Shown one piece after another: positions 1 to 12,369 of a stretch of DNA of 64,000 bases. Made by a program: the position numbers and the translations under genes. Origin of the DNA: Malania oleifera (taxonomy: Eukaryota > Streptophyta > Magnoliopsida > Santalales > Ximeniaceae); assembly GCF_029873635.1 (NCBI RefSeq), contig NC_080418.1:11236062-11300061 (forward strand), in the 5' to 3' direction. Numbering within the stretch: position 1 is the stretch's first letter; every line of letters begins with the position of its first letter. The notes beneath the pieces are model-generated. The model was not told the DNA's origin. It did not search any database and worked only from the letters and a program-made list of their open reading frames with translations.

Positions 1-908
1 CATGACTGGCCACAGTTGTAACAATTACCCCCAAATAGCTAGTACTCACCACTATGCCATTTGCGGCACCTGACATAATGATCACCTGTCCGGCTCATCT
101 GAGAACCCTGATGCTTAGTACTCTGGCGGTAACCCAAGCCCCTATTCCTCTTCTTCCATGATCCCTAACAAGATCCAGACTAAGGACCAGAAGGTACTGG
201 CCTCTTCTTCGACTTTTGATCCACCTCGTCCTCTCGGATACCAGTCTTAATCATAGTGGCTTTATCCACCAAAACTGAGAACTCACGGATCTGAAGCATA
301 CCCACTAGCCTGCGGATATCTTTCCTCAAACCCTTCTCAAATCTCTGAATCTTCTCATACTCATTCAAGATCAAACACAGTGCAAACCAGGATAGCTCTA
401 TATACCAAGCAGTGTACCCCTGCACCATCATACTCTCCTAAATCAATGCAAAAAACTCATCCTCCTTAGCATCGTGTACAGAAGCTGGGAAGTATCTGTC
501 AAAGAACACCTCCTTAAAACAGCTCCAAGACATCTCCACAGGGCCGGCCCTTTGCTTCTTTAGCAGACTCATTGTAGTCCACCAACACCCTGCCTCCCTT
601 GACAACTAGAAGGTAGCATAGAGGACTCTCTGCCTGTCCGTACAGTGTAGGACCCCTAAAATCCTCTCAATCTTCTTGACCCAATCCTCTGCTATTATCA
701 GGTCATGTTCCCCTATGAACGTCAGAGGATGCATGTGTGTGAACCTCTCAATGGTGCACCCCGCAGACATAGGAGAGTGTTCACGTCTCCTAACACTCCG
801 CCCGATCTCTCGTACGACCTGCCTCGTCAAACCTTGAGGCACTGACGGAGACTCATTGCCAATCGTCTCCTCCGAGCCGCTTCCCAAGTTATTATCCTTG
901 AGCTCCAT
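1..908 (-). pseudogene. Ty3/gypsy gag (Tekay/Del-like), broken and cut by window edge
   Basis: This is the capsid/nucleocapsid gene of an LTR retrotransposon, read leftward from the ATG at 908 and running off the window. One frame carries recognisable gag text: the TFIGEHD region near residue 40 (the usual F-x-G-x-x-D capsid start), DRYFPASVHDAKEDEF in the middle, then NEYEKIQRFEKGLRKDIRR and VGMLQIREFSVLVDKA. At the left edge a zinc-knuckle-like CYNCGQS can be read, preceded by a decayed HSGEY. The frame is interrupted by in-frame stops at about 606, 432, 180 and further left, but the blocks stay in phase, so decay is by substitution rather than indels. It cannot make full-length Gag. It lies 3' (in minus orientation) of its primer-binding site and 5' LTR. 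Lineage assignment is from memory of Tekay/Del gags. Confidence 0.85.
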
Positions 909-1210
909 TCAAAAAATTCGATAGGAACCTATTAGCATTCCTTTGCAAATATAGTAAACGTAATTATCTACAACTAATCATGTTAACTACCACCTATCAA
1001 GTCTAGGTCTATCCTATCACAATGACATGAAAGTCATCAATGGATTGCCTTGATTTTACAAAAATCTTCATTCCAGGAAAAACATAGAACACAACCAATG
1101 AGTCCAGGTTCAGCAACAAAACATCCCTAGACCAACTCTACCTATTTTCTACCTCCTATACTATGGTATGTACTCATAACTATGCCTAACCAAGTCTACA
1201 AGACCTAACA

Positions 1211-1231
1211 ACCTGGTTCGCTCTAATACCA
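1211..1231 (-). promoter_or_regulatory. Primer-binding site, initiator-tRNA-Met type
   Basis: On the minus strand this reads TGGTATTAGAGCGAACCAGG, close to the TGGTATCAGAGC-type sequence complementary to the 3' end of plant initiator tRNA-Met. It lies 3 bp inside the end of the LTR at 1235-2981, as expected for minus-strand DNA priming. One change from the canonical motif (A-T-T-A for A-T-C-A) is visible. Confidence 0.8.
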
Positions 1232-1234
1232 AGT

Positions 1235-2981
1235 TGTCATACCCCTAACCCGAAAATGGGACTCAGGGGTTAAATAGTAATCAAACCCATCCCAGTATCA
1301 AACAAAACACCCAATGATATAGTACAATGAATGGGGGTCCAACCCCATAGGGTTCCCAAGCACCCTATACACATTCATATGCAATCATATACACATCGAA
1401 AAAAGGTCTTTCTATTCATATACAGTACCATACCACAGTCTATACAACATGAGTTAGAGCTCCATAGCACAACATAAATCCAGTTGCCAACCATACCCCA
1501 AATTGACAACCCGAGAACAAAAAGTCCTAGCACTTATGCAAGTGCTATCTGTAGTACACTGACCACTATGCTCCTACACTAAGAAGCTAGCTCTGGTTAC
1601 TCGAAGGATCTGAAAAAATATGTACGTACAACATGGGTAAGACACCTCTCAGTAAGGCAGACATAGGTTATATCAATGTGTGGCATTTGAGTGTTATCAT
1701 GACAGCAAAACATACACAGTTAAATGCAATTCCAGTATTTTCACAAAACAGTTCCAGTATAGTGCATACATGCACACACACACATGAACAAGCAACTCGG
1801 TGTCGTCACACTCTTCGGTCCATAGCTAGCCCGCATTACACGGCATCCTCGGTACATTGCGAACCCCAGGCTCCCATGGTATCATTCTAATACAAACTGG
1901 TGGATCCACACCCTTCGATGATCAGCCAGTAAGGTTCAAGCCCTCGGATATAGAGTCGAACACTTTTTTTGAACCTGGAACAACTCGAAACTAAGTTCCT
2001 ATTGCATTTTAATAAAACACAACGATGCATGCTCATATAACCAAACAAACCACACCCACTTAGTAATCCAAAAATCATGTTTTCAAACATATACAGTTTA
2101 AATAAAGTCAAGGCACGGCCATCTCTATTACAAAGTATAAATCACCATATACATACAATTTTCCAACAAAACCAGGGATGCAACCCAATACACACTTTGC
2201 CCAAAACTGTAACATGAAAAACCCATCATTTTACCCATCAGATTCCCCCAAATGAGTAACCAAAATGCACACAAGACTGTGAACCATAGTTCTACCGACT
2301 CTGATTTTGAAAATAACCGACATAAACTGAATCCCTTTACCTTTTCCCTAAATGGCAAATACCGAACTCCAAAGCCCCCAAACATTGAACCGAGTTCCAA
2401 AACCTAAAACCTACAGTACAGAAATTACTCACAACCCTGTTACCTACAAGATTATCGAATCAGAACTGAAAATCGAGCCTCGCCTCGATTTTATGCCAAA
2501 ACCTCAAAATGCCAGGAACGAAGTTCCGATCCACAAATCTTGAAAAGAATCCTTCCCTGATCCTCATGGTAATGTCGGATCGTCGATTCTAGTGATGTAT
2601 GACGAAGAAATCTAGAGAGAGAGAGAGTGGCCTTCAAGTTCTAGAGAGAAAGGGAGAGATTTTTTAGGTTTCTTAGTTTGGCAGTAATGAAAATATCTAT
2701 TTATAGCCCTTTGACCCAACCACTTCTCGTTGACGAATGACGTCCTCGTCGATGAGACCATATAGACAACTCGTTGACGAGATGATGGCCTCGTTGACGA
2801 ACCTTATATTACTGGTTTCCTAAAACCCCTCAATTTCTCCTCGTCGACGAGCCTCTCGTCAACGAGCAACACAAGGCCTTCGTCGACGAACTCTGACTTC
2901 ATCGACGAAGCCTCGTCAATTACCAATTTTACCCTTCTTTTAAATTATTAAGTTCCCTATATCACGGTTCGAGTTCTTACA
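1235..2981 (-). mobile_element. 5' LTR of minus-strand Ty3/gypsy element (family A, copy A1)
   Basis: The LTR runs on the minus strand from TGTAAGAACTC (2981) to GGGGTATGACA (1235), about 1.75 kb, and ends next to the tRNA-Met primer-binding site. A block around 1630-1665 matches, in reverse complement, the CTTACTGAGAGGTGTCTC block near the 3' end of the solo LTRs at 15703 and 59987, so these LTRs share ancestry. The promoter side (2695-2930) carries a TATA box and an array of TCGTCGACGA palindromes. The flank at 2982-2986 (TGATG) is the candidate target duplication; its partner lies beyond the window. Confidence 0.8.
2696..2926 (-). promoter_or_regulatory. LTR core promoter: TCGTCGACGA array plus TATA box
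   Basis: On the minus strand an array of about seven degenerate copies of a palindrome close to TCGTCGACGA (2722-2926) is followed by TATAAATA at 2706-2699. Copies include CGTCGACGA at 2840 and 2881 and variants with CGTTGACGA or ATCGACGA elsewhere. The arrangement, array then TATA, recurs in three other gypsy LTRs of this window (24763, 60064, 63224). The TATA call is by motif; the array's role is inferred. Confidence 0.6.
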
Positions 2982-3281
2982 TGATGTGGTATTAAGTATG
3001 ATATTGATAGTCATCTTTATATATAAGTATAATATTGAAATTGATATTTGAAATATACATTGAGTTAGTATGCATTCATGATATATATGTTTAAAAACTG
3101 ACATAACTTACAAATATTGTTGAGTTGATGCTTATTGTAAGGGGAAGCTTTATAAAGGCTCACTCATTTTTACTCCTTATTTGTCATCATAAAAGAAAGA
3201 GAGATTTTTTGCCTCAAAAGGATTAGAATCTTGTTTCGATGATGAAAAATCAAAGGAATTTAACATATTTTGTTAACTAAA
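2982..3281 (+). repeat. Remnant of SIRE-like copia 3' untranslated region
   Basis: The stretch has no gene. Its right part (about 3115-3200) resembles the sequence before the polypurine tract of the copia element at 45610-45690: ATTGTAAGGGGAAGC, a CT-rich middle, then TTTGTCATCAT followed by AAAGAAAGAGAG. The remainder is AT-rich with nothing I recognise. Confidence 0.45.
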
Positions 3282-3323
3282 TGTAGACACCATATTTTTG
3301 CCCAAACCAAATATAACAAATGG

Positions 3324-3327
<4 letters not shown>

Positions 3328-3390
<63 letters not shown>

Positions 3391-3393
3391 GTA
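3328..3393 (+). repeat. ATT microsatellite
   Basis: More than twenty consecutive ATT units lie in the Tat/Ogre-like LTR, followed by further imperfect ATT runs to about 3505 and a poly(A) run at 3517-3533. Confidence 0.95.
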
Positions 3394-3562
3394 TTTCTAT
3401 TTTATTATTACTTTACTATAATTATTGTTATTATTTTTAATATTTCTATTTATTATTATTAATAGTATTATTATTATTTTATTATTATTATTATTATTAT
3501 TATTTTAAAAAGATTAAAAAAAAAAAAAAAAAACTAAAAAGGGGGCTTTTAGGGTTTATGCC

Positions 3563-3570
3563 TATAAAAG
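3563..3570 (+). promoter_or_regulatory. TATA box of Tat/Ogre-like LTR
   Basis: TATAAAAG is followed by a CT-rich, GC-rich leader, the usual layout of a plant LTR promoter. The position, about 280 bp into the LTR, fits a U3 end. Confidence 0.55.
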
Positions 3571-5400
3571 GACTTACTCACAAGGAGCCGGAGGGGGGGC
3601 AACACACAAGAAAAAAAAAAGAGCTCTAGCCACACGCAGAACCAGCTCTCTCTCTCACTCTCCCAGCAACCCCTGCTGAAATCCCCCTTTTGCTGCAACT
3701 CTCCCGCCACCCTGTAACAACTCTGCTCTCACCTTTCCATCTTTCTCTCCCTCACGCAGCGACCTTGTCCCTCTTGATAACTCTTTTCGCTTCCTCTCAT
3801 CATCTTCACCAGTAGCCGAGCCACCTTGCTCTACCGCCAGTCCACAGAACCAGCCACCATCCCGGAGACAACGCAAACCGCCGTAACCGGAGCAGAAGCA
3901 TGCCGCAGGTAACCCACGCAGACCAACAGTCGGCCGGCCACGTCTCTCAATCAGCTCCCTCTTGCCTAGCCACCGCCCTTGTTCTCCGTTCTTTCCCTCA
4001 ATCGATCTCTATCATCGTCGCTGCTCCCTGCAGATCCAACCCACGACAAGGAGCCGTCACGCTGCTCATCTCCGCCGCTGCAACCATCCGAGAGCTACAT
4101 AGCAGCCACCTTGCGGCCAGACTTCTCCCAGCCTCCCTCCGGCCACGCATAGCAACTCTGCAACTCCGAATACCAGACCCGAGCACCAGCCACCCCGAGC
4201 CACTCGCAGCACAGCTGCTACGGCCGTCCTCGTCTGCAACTCCGGCCATCAACCTCCCACGGCTACACCTCACTGCCTCCATAACCTCTCCGACGCCCTC
4301 ACGCAAGCACTCAACCACTTGCAACCGCATCTACCCGTGAGCCAACAACCTAGCCGAGCACCAGCCGGAGACGTTAACAGTCGGCAATCCCAGCAACCAG
4401 CCCCCGCAATCTCCTCCCTCTACTGTCGCCGCCGCCTCCATTCCCATCTCTCCGGTCATCCACACTCAACTCCGGCGACCACTTCACGCACCCCACGGCG
4501 AGTCCCTGCACACACACTCATACCACAACACACACCCTCACACCACTCACACACTGGAATACACACCTGCACACACACTCACTCACACACAATACACACA
4601 CAGTGAATGCACACACATCACACACAGTTTATCACATACATGCACGTTCACCCATGTGTATTATTTTTTTTTTTATTCACTGTGCGGTATTAAGTAGTCA
4701 TTATTATTGTAGAAATTTTTGGTTTGTTTTAATATCTAAATTTTTGTTGTATTTGTGTTTATATTAAATGATTGATATTTGAAAGAGTCTTTTGTTGTTG
4801 TATATTTAAATATTCATGATTAGGATTTTGTTGTTATATTCATGTTGTAGGTTTTTATTATTGTTATAGTTATTTTAAATGTCCGATTTCTCATTGCTAT
4901 TGTATGTCATACTTAATGTTCACATTAGGGTCATATTCAATATTAGTATTTAGGGTTTTTGCCATAACTAATGTTCATACATAAAGTTATTACTATTGTT
5001 CATGTTTAGTGTTTACTTCATATCTAGCACATCAATTTTTAGGGTTGTACATCAATTTTTGATTCGATTTATTTCTATAATTTCTCATTTAGTGGTCATA
5101 TTGAATATTTACATATTAATATTAGTTTTAAATTGTTTTCATAACTTCACTGTTTACTTACCATTGTATAATTACTCACTAAATTTAAAGTTAATTGGTT
5201 TCCATCTTTTGATTGTAAGTTTGAATTTTTTCCTTAATCTTGGTAATTGCTTCCATATGTGTGTGTTGTGCATATCCTTAATTGTATGTTAATATTAAAG
5301 GTAACTATTATATTGTATATTACCTTTATTACTATTATTAATTATATTGTTACTATTAATATTATTACCATTATCATAATTTATTATTACCATTATTGTG

Positions 5401-5402
5401 TC

Positions 5403-5460
<58 letters not shown>
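5401..5460 (+). repeat. ATT microsatellite
   Basis: About eighteen consecutive ATT units are followed by a short TTG run (5464-5480), inside the same LTR as the ATT tract at 3328. Confidence 0.95.
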
Positions 5461-5461
<1 letters not shown>

Positions 5462-6022
5462 TTGTTGTTGTTGTTGTTGTTTGTTACTATCGTCCTTATT
5501 ATTATTCCATTTTGAAGCATATGTATATTCAATTGCAGTAATTTTAGTATTTATATTAACCTGTTATTATTTTAGTATTATGATTATTTTCGATTTTCAT
5601 CCCTATGATTTCAAAAAGGGGTATGAGCTTTCGAGCTTCAGGTACCTTTAGTTCTGAGGGAATATATATTGCGTATATTTTTGAATGATTTATTTATTTT
5701 GCATGTGTATTTGTAAATTCACAAAATGAGTAAACTAAAAGGCTTTTTAAATTTACTTAGGGATAATTTCATAATTAATTAGGTAACATTTGTAAGAACG
5801 GGTGCGTAGGAGGTGCTCGTACTTTCTCCTCGCGTAATCGAACTCCTAATCCCGGCTTTGGTAACACAGACCAATCTTACCCTTAACCGGGTAGTAATTA
5901 CGTGTTCTAACCATACTAAAAGGTTAGTGGCGACTCCATTACATTCCTGTTTTTCCCAAAAATATATCATAATTTTTATTTCGCCACCTCGGGGCACCCG
6001 TGCTCCGGGACATTGCGATAAC

Positions 6023-6041
6023 TTGGCGACTCTGCTGGGGA
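6023..6041 (+). promoter_or_regulatory. Primer-binding site of Tat/Ogre-like element
   Basis: TTGGCGACTCTGCTGGGGA follows the LTR end. I recall this string as the usual primer-binding sequence of Tat/Ogre elements (tRNA-Arg type; the tRNA identity is from memory). It fixes the element's orientation as plus. Confidence 0.75.
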
Positions 6042-6099
6042 CCTTAGAGAGTCGAGCCAGTAATTAATTAGAAATTATCCCAAACTCAAATTTAATAAA

Positions 6100-6494
6100 T
6101 CTTTTAGTTTCTCCTCATTTTGTGAATATTAATTGTGAATATTTTCTTTGCAAATTTTTAATATTATTTTCTCTCCAAATTTGTAGATAAGAATATTAAT
6201 GATAAATATTTTCTTTCCAAATTTTTAATTTTAATTGTAAATATTTTCTTTCCAAATTTGTAGATAAGAATATTAATGGTAAATATTTTCTTTCCAAATT
6301 ATTTGTAAATATTTTCTTTCCAAATTTTTAATATTAATTATAAATATTTTCTTTCCAAATTTTTAGATAAGAATACTAATTGTAAATATCTTCTTTCCAA
6401 ATTTTTTAGATAAGAATATTAATTGTAATTATTTTATTTCCAATTTTTTAGATTAAGTATGTTAATTGTAAATACCTTGTTTCCATATTTTTAA
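6100..6494 (+). repeat. AT-rich tandem repeat in Tat/Ogre-like leader
   Basis: About eight imperfect units of 35-50 bp repeat a core of AATATTTTCTTTCCAAATTT, several with GATAAGAATATTAAT between them. The array starts about 60 bp after the primer-binding site and runs up to the LINE insertion; a related AATAAATATGTGATTAATTG phrase continues at 13028 beyond the LINE. Confidence 0.85.
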
Positions 6495-6511
6495 TAAACA
6501 TGTGATTGATT
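6495..6511. repeat. LINE target-site duplication, 3' side
   Basis: TAAACATGTGATTGATT here is identical to 12993-13009. The pair bounds the LINE and shows target-primed insertion into the Tat/Ogre-like leader. Confidence 0.95.
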
Positions 6512-6856
6512 TTTTTTTTTTTTTTAAGAAGGGCGGTACCTCTATTTATTTATTGATAACCCCTCACTTTTGGCGGAGGAATACCATGGTTACAAGACAA
6601 TCAATGAGAGATAACAAAAGATAAACGTTAAAAATCTCTCAAAGAACAACGCCAACATCTAGCCAAAATCAGGTTACAAGTCCAAACAAAATGAAACAAA
6701 TCAGGACCTACAAAACAAACCTGACACAACAAAACAAAACAAAAGATAAACAGCAAAAAGTATAAGAAAAAACCAAAAGAAAATCAGTTAAACATACCTC
6801 ATATAAGTCATACCCATCTTCTCCAATTTATACAAATCATTGCTAACTCTAGGGAG

Positions 6857-9800
6857 TTAACTACTATTTATAAACAAACTATTTCTCCCCATAGCACCTT
6901 GTTGAGCCAAGGCATCTGCTACTTTGTTCCCTTCTCTATACGAATGATTTATCAAAAAATCCACTCCCTCCAATAAACCAATAAGCTGCTCCCAAAAATC
7001 CCACAAATACCATAATGAGCACTTCCTGACTCTAATCCAATTAACTACAATATTCGAATCACATTCAATATCGATACAGGTATGATCCAACTGTTTGCAA
7101 ATCTTTATTCCCTCTAACACAGCTCTCAATTCAACTTCATTATTCGAACAAGAACAAAAATATTTTGAAAAACCAAATACAGAAGAACTTGTATGGTCTC
7201 TAAGGATGCCACCATCACTTGACCGCCCTAGCTTCCCCAAACTGCTCCCATCCAAATTTAGTTTCAACCTCCCTTGCCTCGATTTTAGCCATCTTACACT
7301 TTGCATAGTTTTAATTCTTTTATTCACAATTTGCACTTCCAGATTCTGCAAAACCCGAAAATCAACATCCTTTAACTGAACCATTTCTATCATGTTCCTA
7401 CTCAAAACCCCCACCCAATACTTAATGGAGAGCCACACATCAGTACTACTCTCTAATTTTCCTCCCATTCTAGCCACACATCTCCCTCTCCACAGCCTCC
7501 AAACTACTAAACAAGGAATCAAACCCATCAATGAAGCCAGTTGAGAGAACCTAGAAGCCCTATTAAACCACATTTGGACTCCTTTTTTCCAACTTTGTTG
7601 CCTAAGGAAAGGAACACCTACCTCCACTGAAACCTTCCTCCAAACCTCAGAAGCAAGGTCTCCCTTATTTAACACATGCTCCAAATCTTCTGATTGCCTC
7701 ATCTCACAACAATTACACGCCGAAACCAGAGAAACCCCCACCCTTCTCACCTTTTCATTAACACTTAGGCACTCAAAAGCAGCCTTCCACATACAAATAA
7801 AAATTTTCTTCGGTAACCATTTGTTCCAAACCCATTTAACCTAATCAAATTTTGGAGCTCTAACTCTGATAACATCTCATGCAATTTTTGTATTAAAGTA
7901 GCCATCCTTTTCCGGGAGCCATAACAGAATGTCCGAAGAATTTCTAAGATTTCCCACCTTTTCCATCACTTCATCTGCTTTACTAAACCCCAGAATCCTC
8001 TGCAAATTTTTCACATCCCACGCATTGTTGATAACCAAATCTTTTAATTTGATATGAAATTGTGTACCATTTGGACAATTTGCAAACAAAGGTCCCGAAT
8101 CTAGAAACTTATCATACCACAATTTTACATCTCCTTCTCTAACATTCCACTTAGATTTACTTAACAGATCAGGCATACCCTGCAGAACTTTCCTCCAAAA
8201 GGAAGAATCTGATCCATGCGATCTGCAAAGAGCAATATGTCCTCCTTTCACATATTTAGCTTTAAAAAATCTAGCCCATAAAGAATTTTGTGTTAATAAA
8301 TGCCAACCAAACTTCATGAATAAAGACTGTTGCACTTCCGAAATGTCCTTTACTCCAATGGCCCCCTCCTCCACAGGAACACACAATTTCTTCCAAGCCC
8401 TCTATTTCATTTTTTCTCTTCCATCCTTAAATCCCCAGAAAAAAGGAGCAAACATACCTTGAATCTTTTAAATCACCAGTTTCGGTACATTTAGAACAGC
8501 TAACAGATGCAATGACATACTTGAAAGCACATGTCTCAACAAAACAAGACAACCTCCTTAAGACAACAGTCTACTTTTCCAGCCCTTAACTCTCTTACTG
8601 ATTTTTTGGGTTAAAGGGTCAAAATGACAGCCTTTCAATTTACCATCCACTATTGGCACACCCAAATACGTAAAAGGAAATTTACCCTCAATAAAACTAG
8701 TCTCTTGAAGAATTTCTCCTTTTCTCTGAACACCCAACTTGTTTGACAAAAAAATAGCTGATTTATCTTTATTCACCCTTTGGTCAGTCCAGTTTTCATA
8801 CTCCTTAATCACCTCCATTAACTGACTAACAGATTTTTTTCCAGCATTAGCAAAAATAGCAACATCATCCGCGTACATTAAATGCGATATAATAGGTGCA
8901 CCACACGGGTGTGCAAATGGTAAAATCTGCTTCTCAGACAACTTTTTTTGAATTAATTTAGAAAGAATTTCTTCCATGATGATGAAAATATACGGCGACA
9001 ACGGATCCCCTTACCTCAAACCCCTTTTTGACTTGAAGAAACCTCTATAAGTGTCATGCATCATGACAAAAAACCATGGAGTGGAAATACAATTCTGAAT
9101 CAACTTACAAAACCAATTTGGAAAACCAAGAGGCTTAAAAATCTGATCTACCACCTGCCACTCCACTCGATCATACGCTTTGCTCATATCAAGCTTTAGC
9201 ATTATATTACCTCCTCTCACCCACCTATGTAATAATTTTGTCATTTCTTGAGTAAGCATTATATTTTCAAAAATACTCCTCTCTTTCACAAAAGCACCTT
9301 GTTCTAAAGAAATTAAATCACTTATCACCAACGAAAGCTTACCAACAAGGATTTTGGAGAAAATTTTATAGATCACATTACAAAGGCTTATTGGCCAAAA
9401 TTTATCAAAAGACTGAGGATCCTTTACCTTAGGAATAAGCACTATGTAAGAGGAACAAAACTACCGAGGCAACATATCACCTCTAAAGAATTCTTTTACC
9501 GCATCCATCACATCATTTTTAATAATCTTCCAACAGGTAATATAAAAAGAAGACCCAAACTCATCCGGTCTCGGGCTACTATTCACAAAAATAGACAAAA
9601 CAGCTTCATAAACCTCCTCCTCGGTCAATTCTTCCCTTAGCTGACCTATAGACTCCTCAGAAACTACCGAATGGATGATATCTTCCAAGTTTGACCTTTG
9701 CACCAAATTATTTTGTCCTAAGAATTGCTCAAAATACTTCACAGTCTCATTATATACCATCTGCATATTTTCTAACACCGAACCATCAGGAAGCGTCATT

Positions 9801-10926
9801 GAATTTACACAAGAATTTCGTGTCTTTTGAGTCATCACAGCATGGAAAAACTTTGAGTTCTGATCCCCATCTATCAACCATTTCACCTTTTCTTGTTGCG
9901 CCAATCAAGCCTCTTCTCTTCTATACCAAACCTCCAATTCAACCTTAGAAACAAGGAACTCTTCTTCAACTGATTCCGAGTATTCTATCTGTAGTAAATT
10001 CTCATATTTTTCCACCCTTTCCTCCAATTCTCGAATAAAACTACCAACACGACCGAAGATCTGTTTGTTCCACACCCTAAGCCTTTGTTTTAACCTTTTT
10101 AATTTATCCGCCAATTTACACAATCCTGAATCCGCCATATGTGTTCTCTTAAAGATGATTCAACCATTTCCAAAAAATCCCCATGTGACGTCCACATGTT
10201 CTGAAACCTAAACGGCGCTAGCCCGTACCTCTCCATACTCGCACACAGCTGTAATAAGATAGGAAAATGATCTGAAGTATTCCTTTTCAACAAAGAAGTC
10301 TTAGCTTCACCATATTTTATAGAAAAAACATTATTAATCAACACCCTATCCAGTTTCGCCCAACTTCTTCTCCAACCTTGTTGGCCATTACACCATGAAA
10401 ATTGACTTCCTTCGAATTTGAGGTCCAATAACCCACAACTATTAATACAACCATTGAATTCAGCCATAGACGAACCCAAGCGAGGTCTACCTCCCACCCT
10501 TTCCTCATCTGATCGAATTACATTAAAATCTCCCATAACAACCCAAGCCACATCAACACTCGACATCCCCTGAAGCTATTCCCATAAATCTCTTCTCTCA
10601 ATATGATAACATTTAGCATATACAAAAGTAAGAAGCACGGAGTCTCTATCATCTGTTACCAAAACTATCACACATTGATTTAAGGTACCCACCCAATCCA
10701 CTTGAACATCATCTTTCCAAAACAATCAAATCTTCCCACCTTCCTCTACATTAGAGCAAAAGTTAGTAAATTGCAAATACATCGCCCGCCTTTGTATCTT
10801 TTCTATATCTTGAAAAGGTTCTAATACTGCCAAAATCAAAACTTTCTGATCCTTCATGATTTGTTTCAATCTTCTCTTCGATGTGCCCAACCCTCTTATA
10901 TTCCAAAACATAATTTTATCAATCAT
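6857..10926 (-). pseudogene. LINE ORF2: endonuclease, reverse transcriptase, RNase H (broken)
   Basis: ORF2 encodes the LINE replication enzyme, which nicks target DNA and reverse-transcribes the LINE RNA there. In order: apurinic-type endonuclease (10926-10099, starting MFWNIRGLG, with MGDFNVIRSDEE and the TSDHFP block), a linker with IDGDQNSKFFH (9870), reverse transcriptase (9442-8558, with the QGAFVKERSI block, KLDMSKAYDRVEW, GDPLSPYIF and the catalytic YADD at about 8870), a zf-RVT region with CNCC (about 7720), and RNase H at the C terminus (about 7270-6860, NLDGSSLG, NEVELRAV, CDSN and NKVADALAQ). Breaks are a TGA at 10726, a TAG near 10570, a phase change between 10138 and 10099, stops at 9905, 9461, at 9008 where the conserved Gln of the RQGDP motif should be, at 8558, near 8400, and around 7820-7880. 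A span of about 1,356 codons is normal for plant L1 ORF2 with RNase H. Confidence 0.93.
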
Positions 10927-12369
10927 AGGTTCAACTTTTGAGGTACTGCCTTAGACCTCTTAGACTTTCTCACTTGTCCATCATCTTTCTTTCTTCCTTC
11001 TGATTCACCCACTGTCACATTATCTGGATCAGAATAATATTCTTTTTGAATATCAATGCAAACCTCCAAATCTCCCTCAGATACCACATCATAATTATCC
11101 CTCCATAATCCACCGTCCACTTCACCCTCTCTCTCATCCACCTCCTCCACTAAAATCAACTCTTCATCATTATCCTTTTCAACTTTTCCCCTCCCCCCTT
11201 CATGAACAACTCTGATTTCCTAAACAGACCTAGAACAATCTCCCCGTTCTACCTGCACCCCTACCACCCCTGACTTCTAGTCTTTACAACGATCGGCTTT
11301 CTCTCTTAACTTCCTCCACTTTTTTAGTACCCACATTATTAACCTCATTCACAATTTCTTTATTTTTCTCAATCACCTTCGACAGACCATTCACATTTCC
11401 ATCCTTTTTCTCCTTTGCCCGTTGTTCCTGACTTTTCAAAATAGAATCTTCCTCTTCAACTATCATATTCTCTTTTCTACTCACTTCTTTCCAAACCATC
11501 CCATCTACCTCCTTCCTCATACCTACCTTCCTTTTATCCTTAGACTTAACTCCAAACTGGCATACTACTTCAGTGTGACCTTTCCTACAACATTTGTTAC
11601 AATAGAAACCCCTCTTCTCATATATTACCCTTTGCCAATTCTATTTTTTTCCTACCACGAACGGAAAACCCTCCACAGGATCCTTTTGCAAATCCACTTC
11701 AACACATATTCTCGCACCCGTGGCTCGTGTTCTATATAACGTGGCATTATCCGTTCCCAAGAATCTACCAAATCTTGTGGCCAAACTCTGTAAACAGTCT
11801 GTTCTATATAAATATAAAGGCAGACCTGGTAAGAAAATCCAATGAGGTGCGATCGATGGCTCCTTGTTGACATCAAAATTCATAGACCAATTAAAAAGCC
11901 GAAATTGGTACCCTGCCACCCATCTTCCTTCTCGTGCCCATGCATGAATGTAGTCCTTTTCGTTTACCAAATGCAACAGAACATGGTAGTTATCCATGAA
12001 ACTTATCATGGGAACTTTAGAGAGGCCCCGGGATTGGATAATATGCTTTCGAAGGACATCAATAGACGGCCTTGTAGAAATAAATTTAAGCACCAATGCA
12101 AACTTCAGATCCTCCGCAGCCTTTTCCATCTCCACATCTGAGAAAACAAAACCAAATTCTCCATTAATTAGTTCTGGTTTCTTCAATGGGATTTTGAATT
12201 TTGAGAATGGAATTGGCCTCTTCAAGGCTTCCGCAAATGATTTTCCCCCAATGAAACCTTCCCCCTTTTCGATCTTAACATCCCCCGAACCACTTCCTGT
12301 CTCTTGTATACTAGCATCGACACCTCTCCTCAACCCTCCGGTAATAGCTACCGAAGATGGTTCAATCAT
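10923..12369 (-). pseudogene. LINE ORF1: DUF4283-like protein with zinc knuckle (broken)
   Basis: ORF1 would be the RNA-binding partner of ORF2. It starts at the ATG at 12369. Residues about 60-240 resemble the plant DUF4283 region (FVFSDVEMEKAAEDLKFALV, then HWIFLPGLPLYLY and a terminal GRFLGTDNAT block). A stop at 11641-11643 follows, and the frame then continues into a CCHC knuckle, CNKCCRKGHTEVVC (about 11562-11605). After that comes a charged, low-complexity tail (11520-11160), with a phase change near 11280-11160. The end is KRSKAVPQKLNL, whose TGA at 10925-10923 overlaps the ATG of ORF2 in ATGA. About 480 codons is a normal size. It is not functional as it stands. Confidence 0.85.

Larger units (their letters stand above)
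3282..6012 (+). mobile_element. 5' LTR of Tat/Ogre-like Ty3/gypsy element
   Basis: The LTR opens with TGTAGACACCATATTTTTGC, a start I associate with plant Tat/Ogre-type LTRs, and ends around GCTCCGGGACA, eleven bases before a primer-binding site. Inside are a TATAAAAG box at 3563-3570, a GC-rich CT-laden block at 3590-4560 (probably the transcribed leader of the LTR, with open frames such as 3900-4340 that show no recognisable domain), CA-rich repeats at 4500-4620, and two ATT microsatellites. At about 2.73 kb it is long, as is usual in this lineage. The matching 3' LTR is not in the window. Confidence 0.75.

Noticed and set aside
2722-2926. CRISPR-like array (short palindromes with variable spacers)
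   Set aside because: Repeats are only about 10 bp, degenerate and irregularly spaced, and sit in a plant LTR promoter; no cas gene exists and the DNA is eukaryotic.
3900-4340. GC-rich 146-codon frame with Ser/Pro/Ala-rich translation
   Set aside because: It lies inside the transcribed leader of the Tat/Ogre-like LTR, is open on both strands because of base composition, and shows no domain.
5247-5651. Tyr-rich repeat protein
   Set aside because: It is an artefact of the ATT microsatellite read in one frame inside an LTR.
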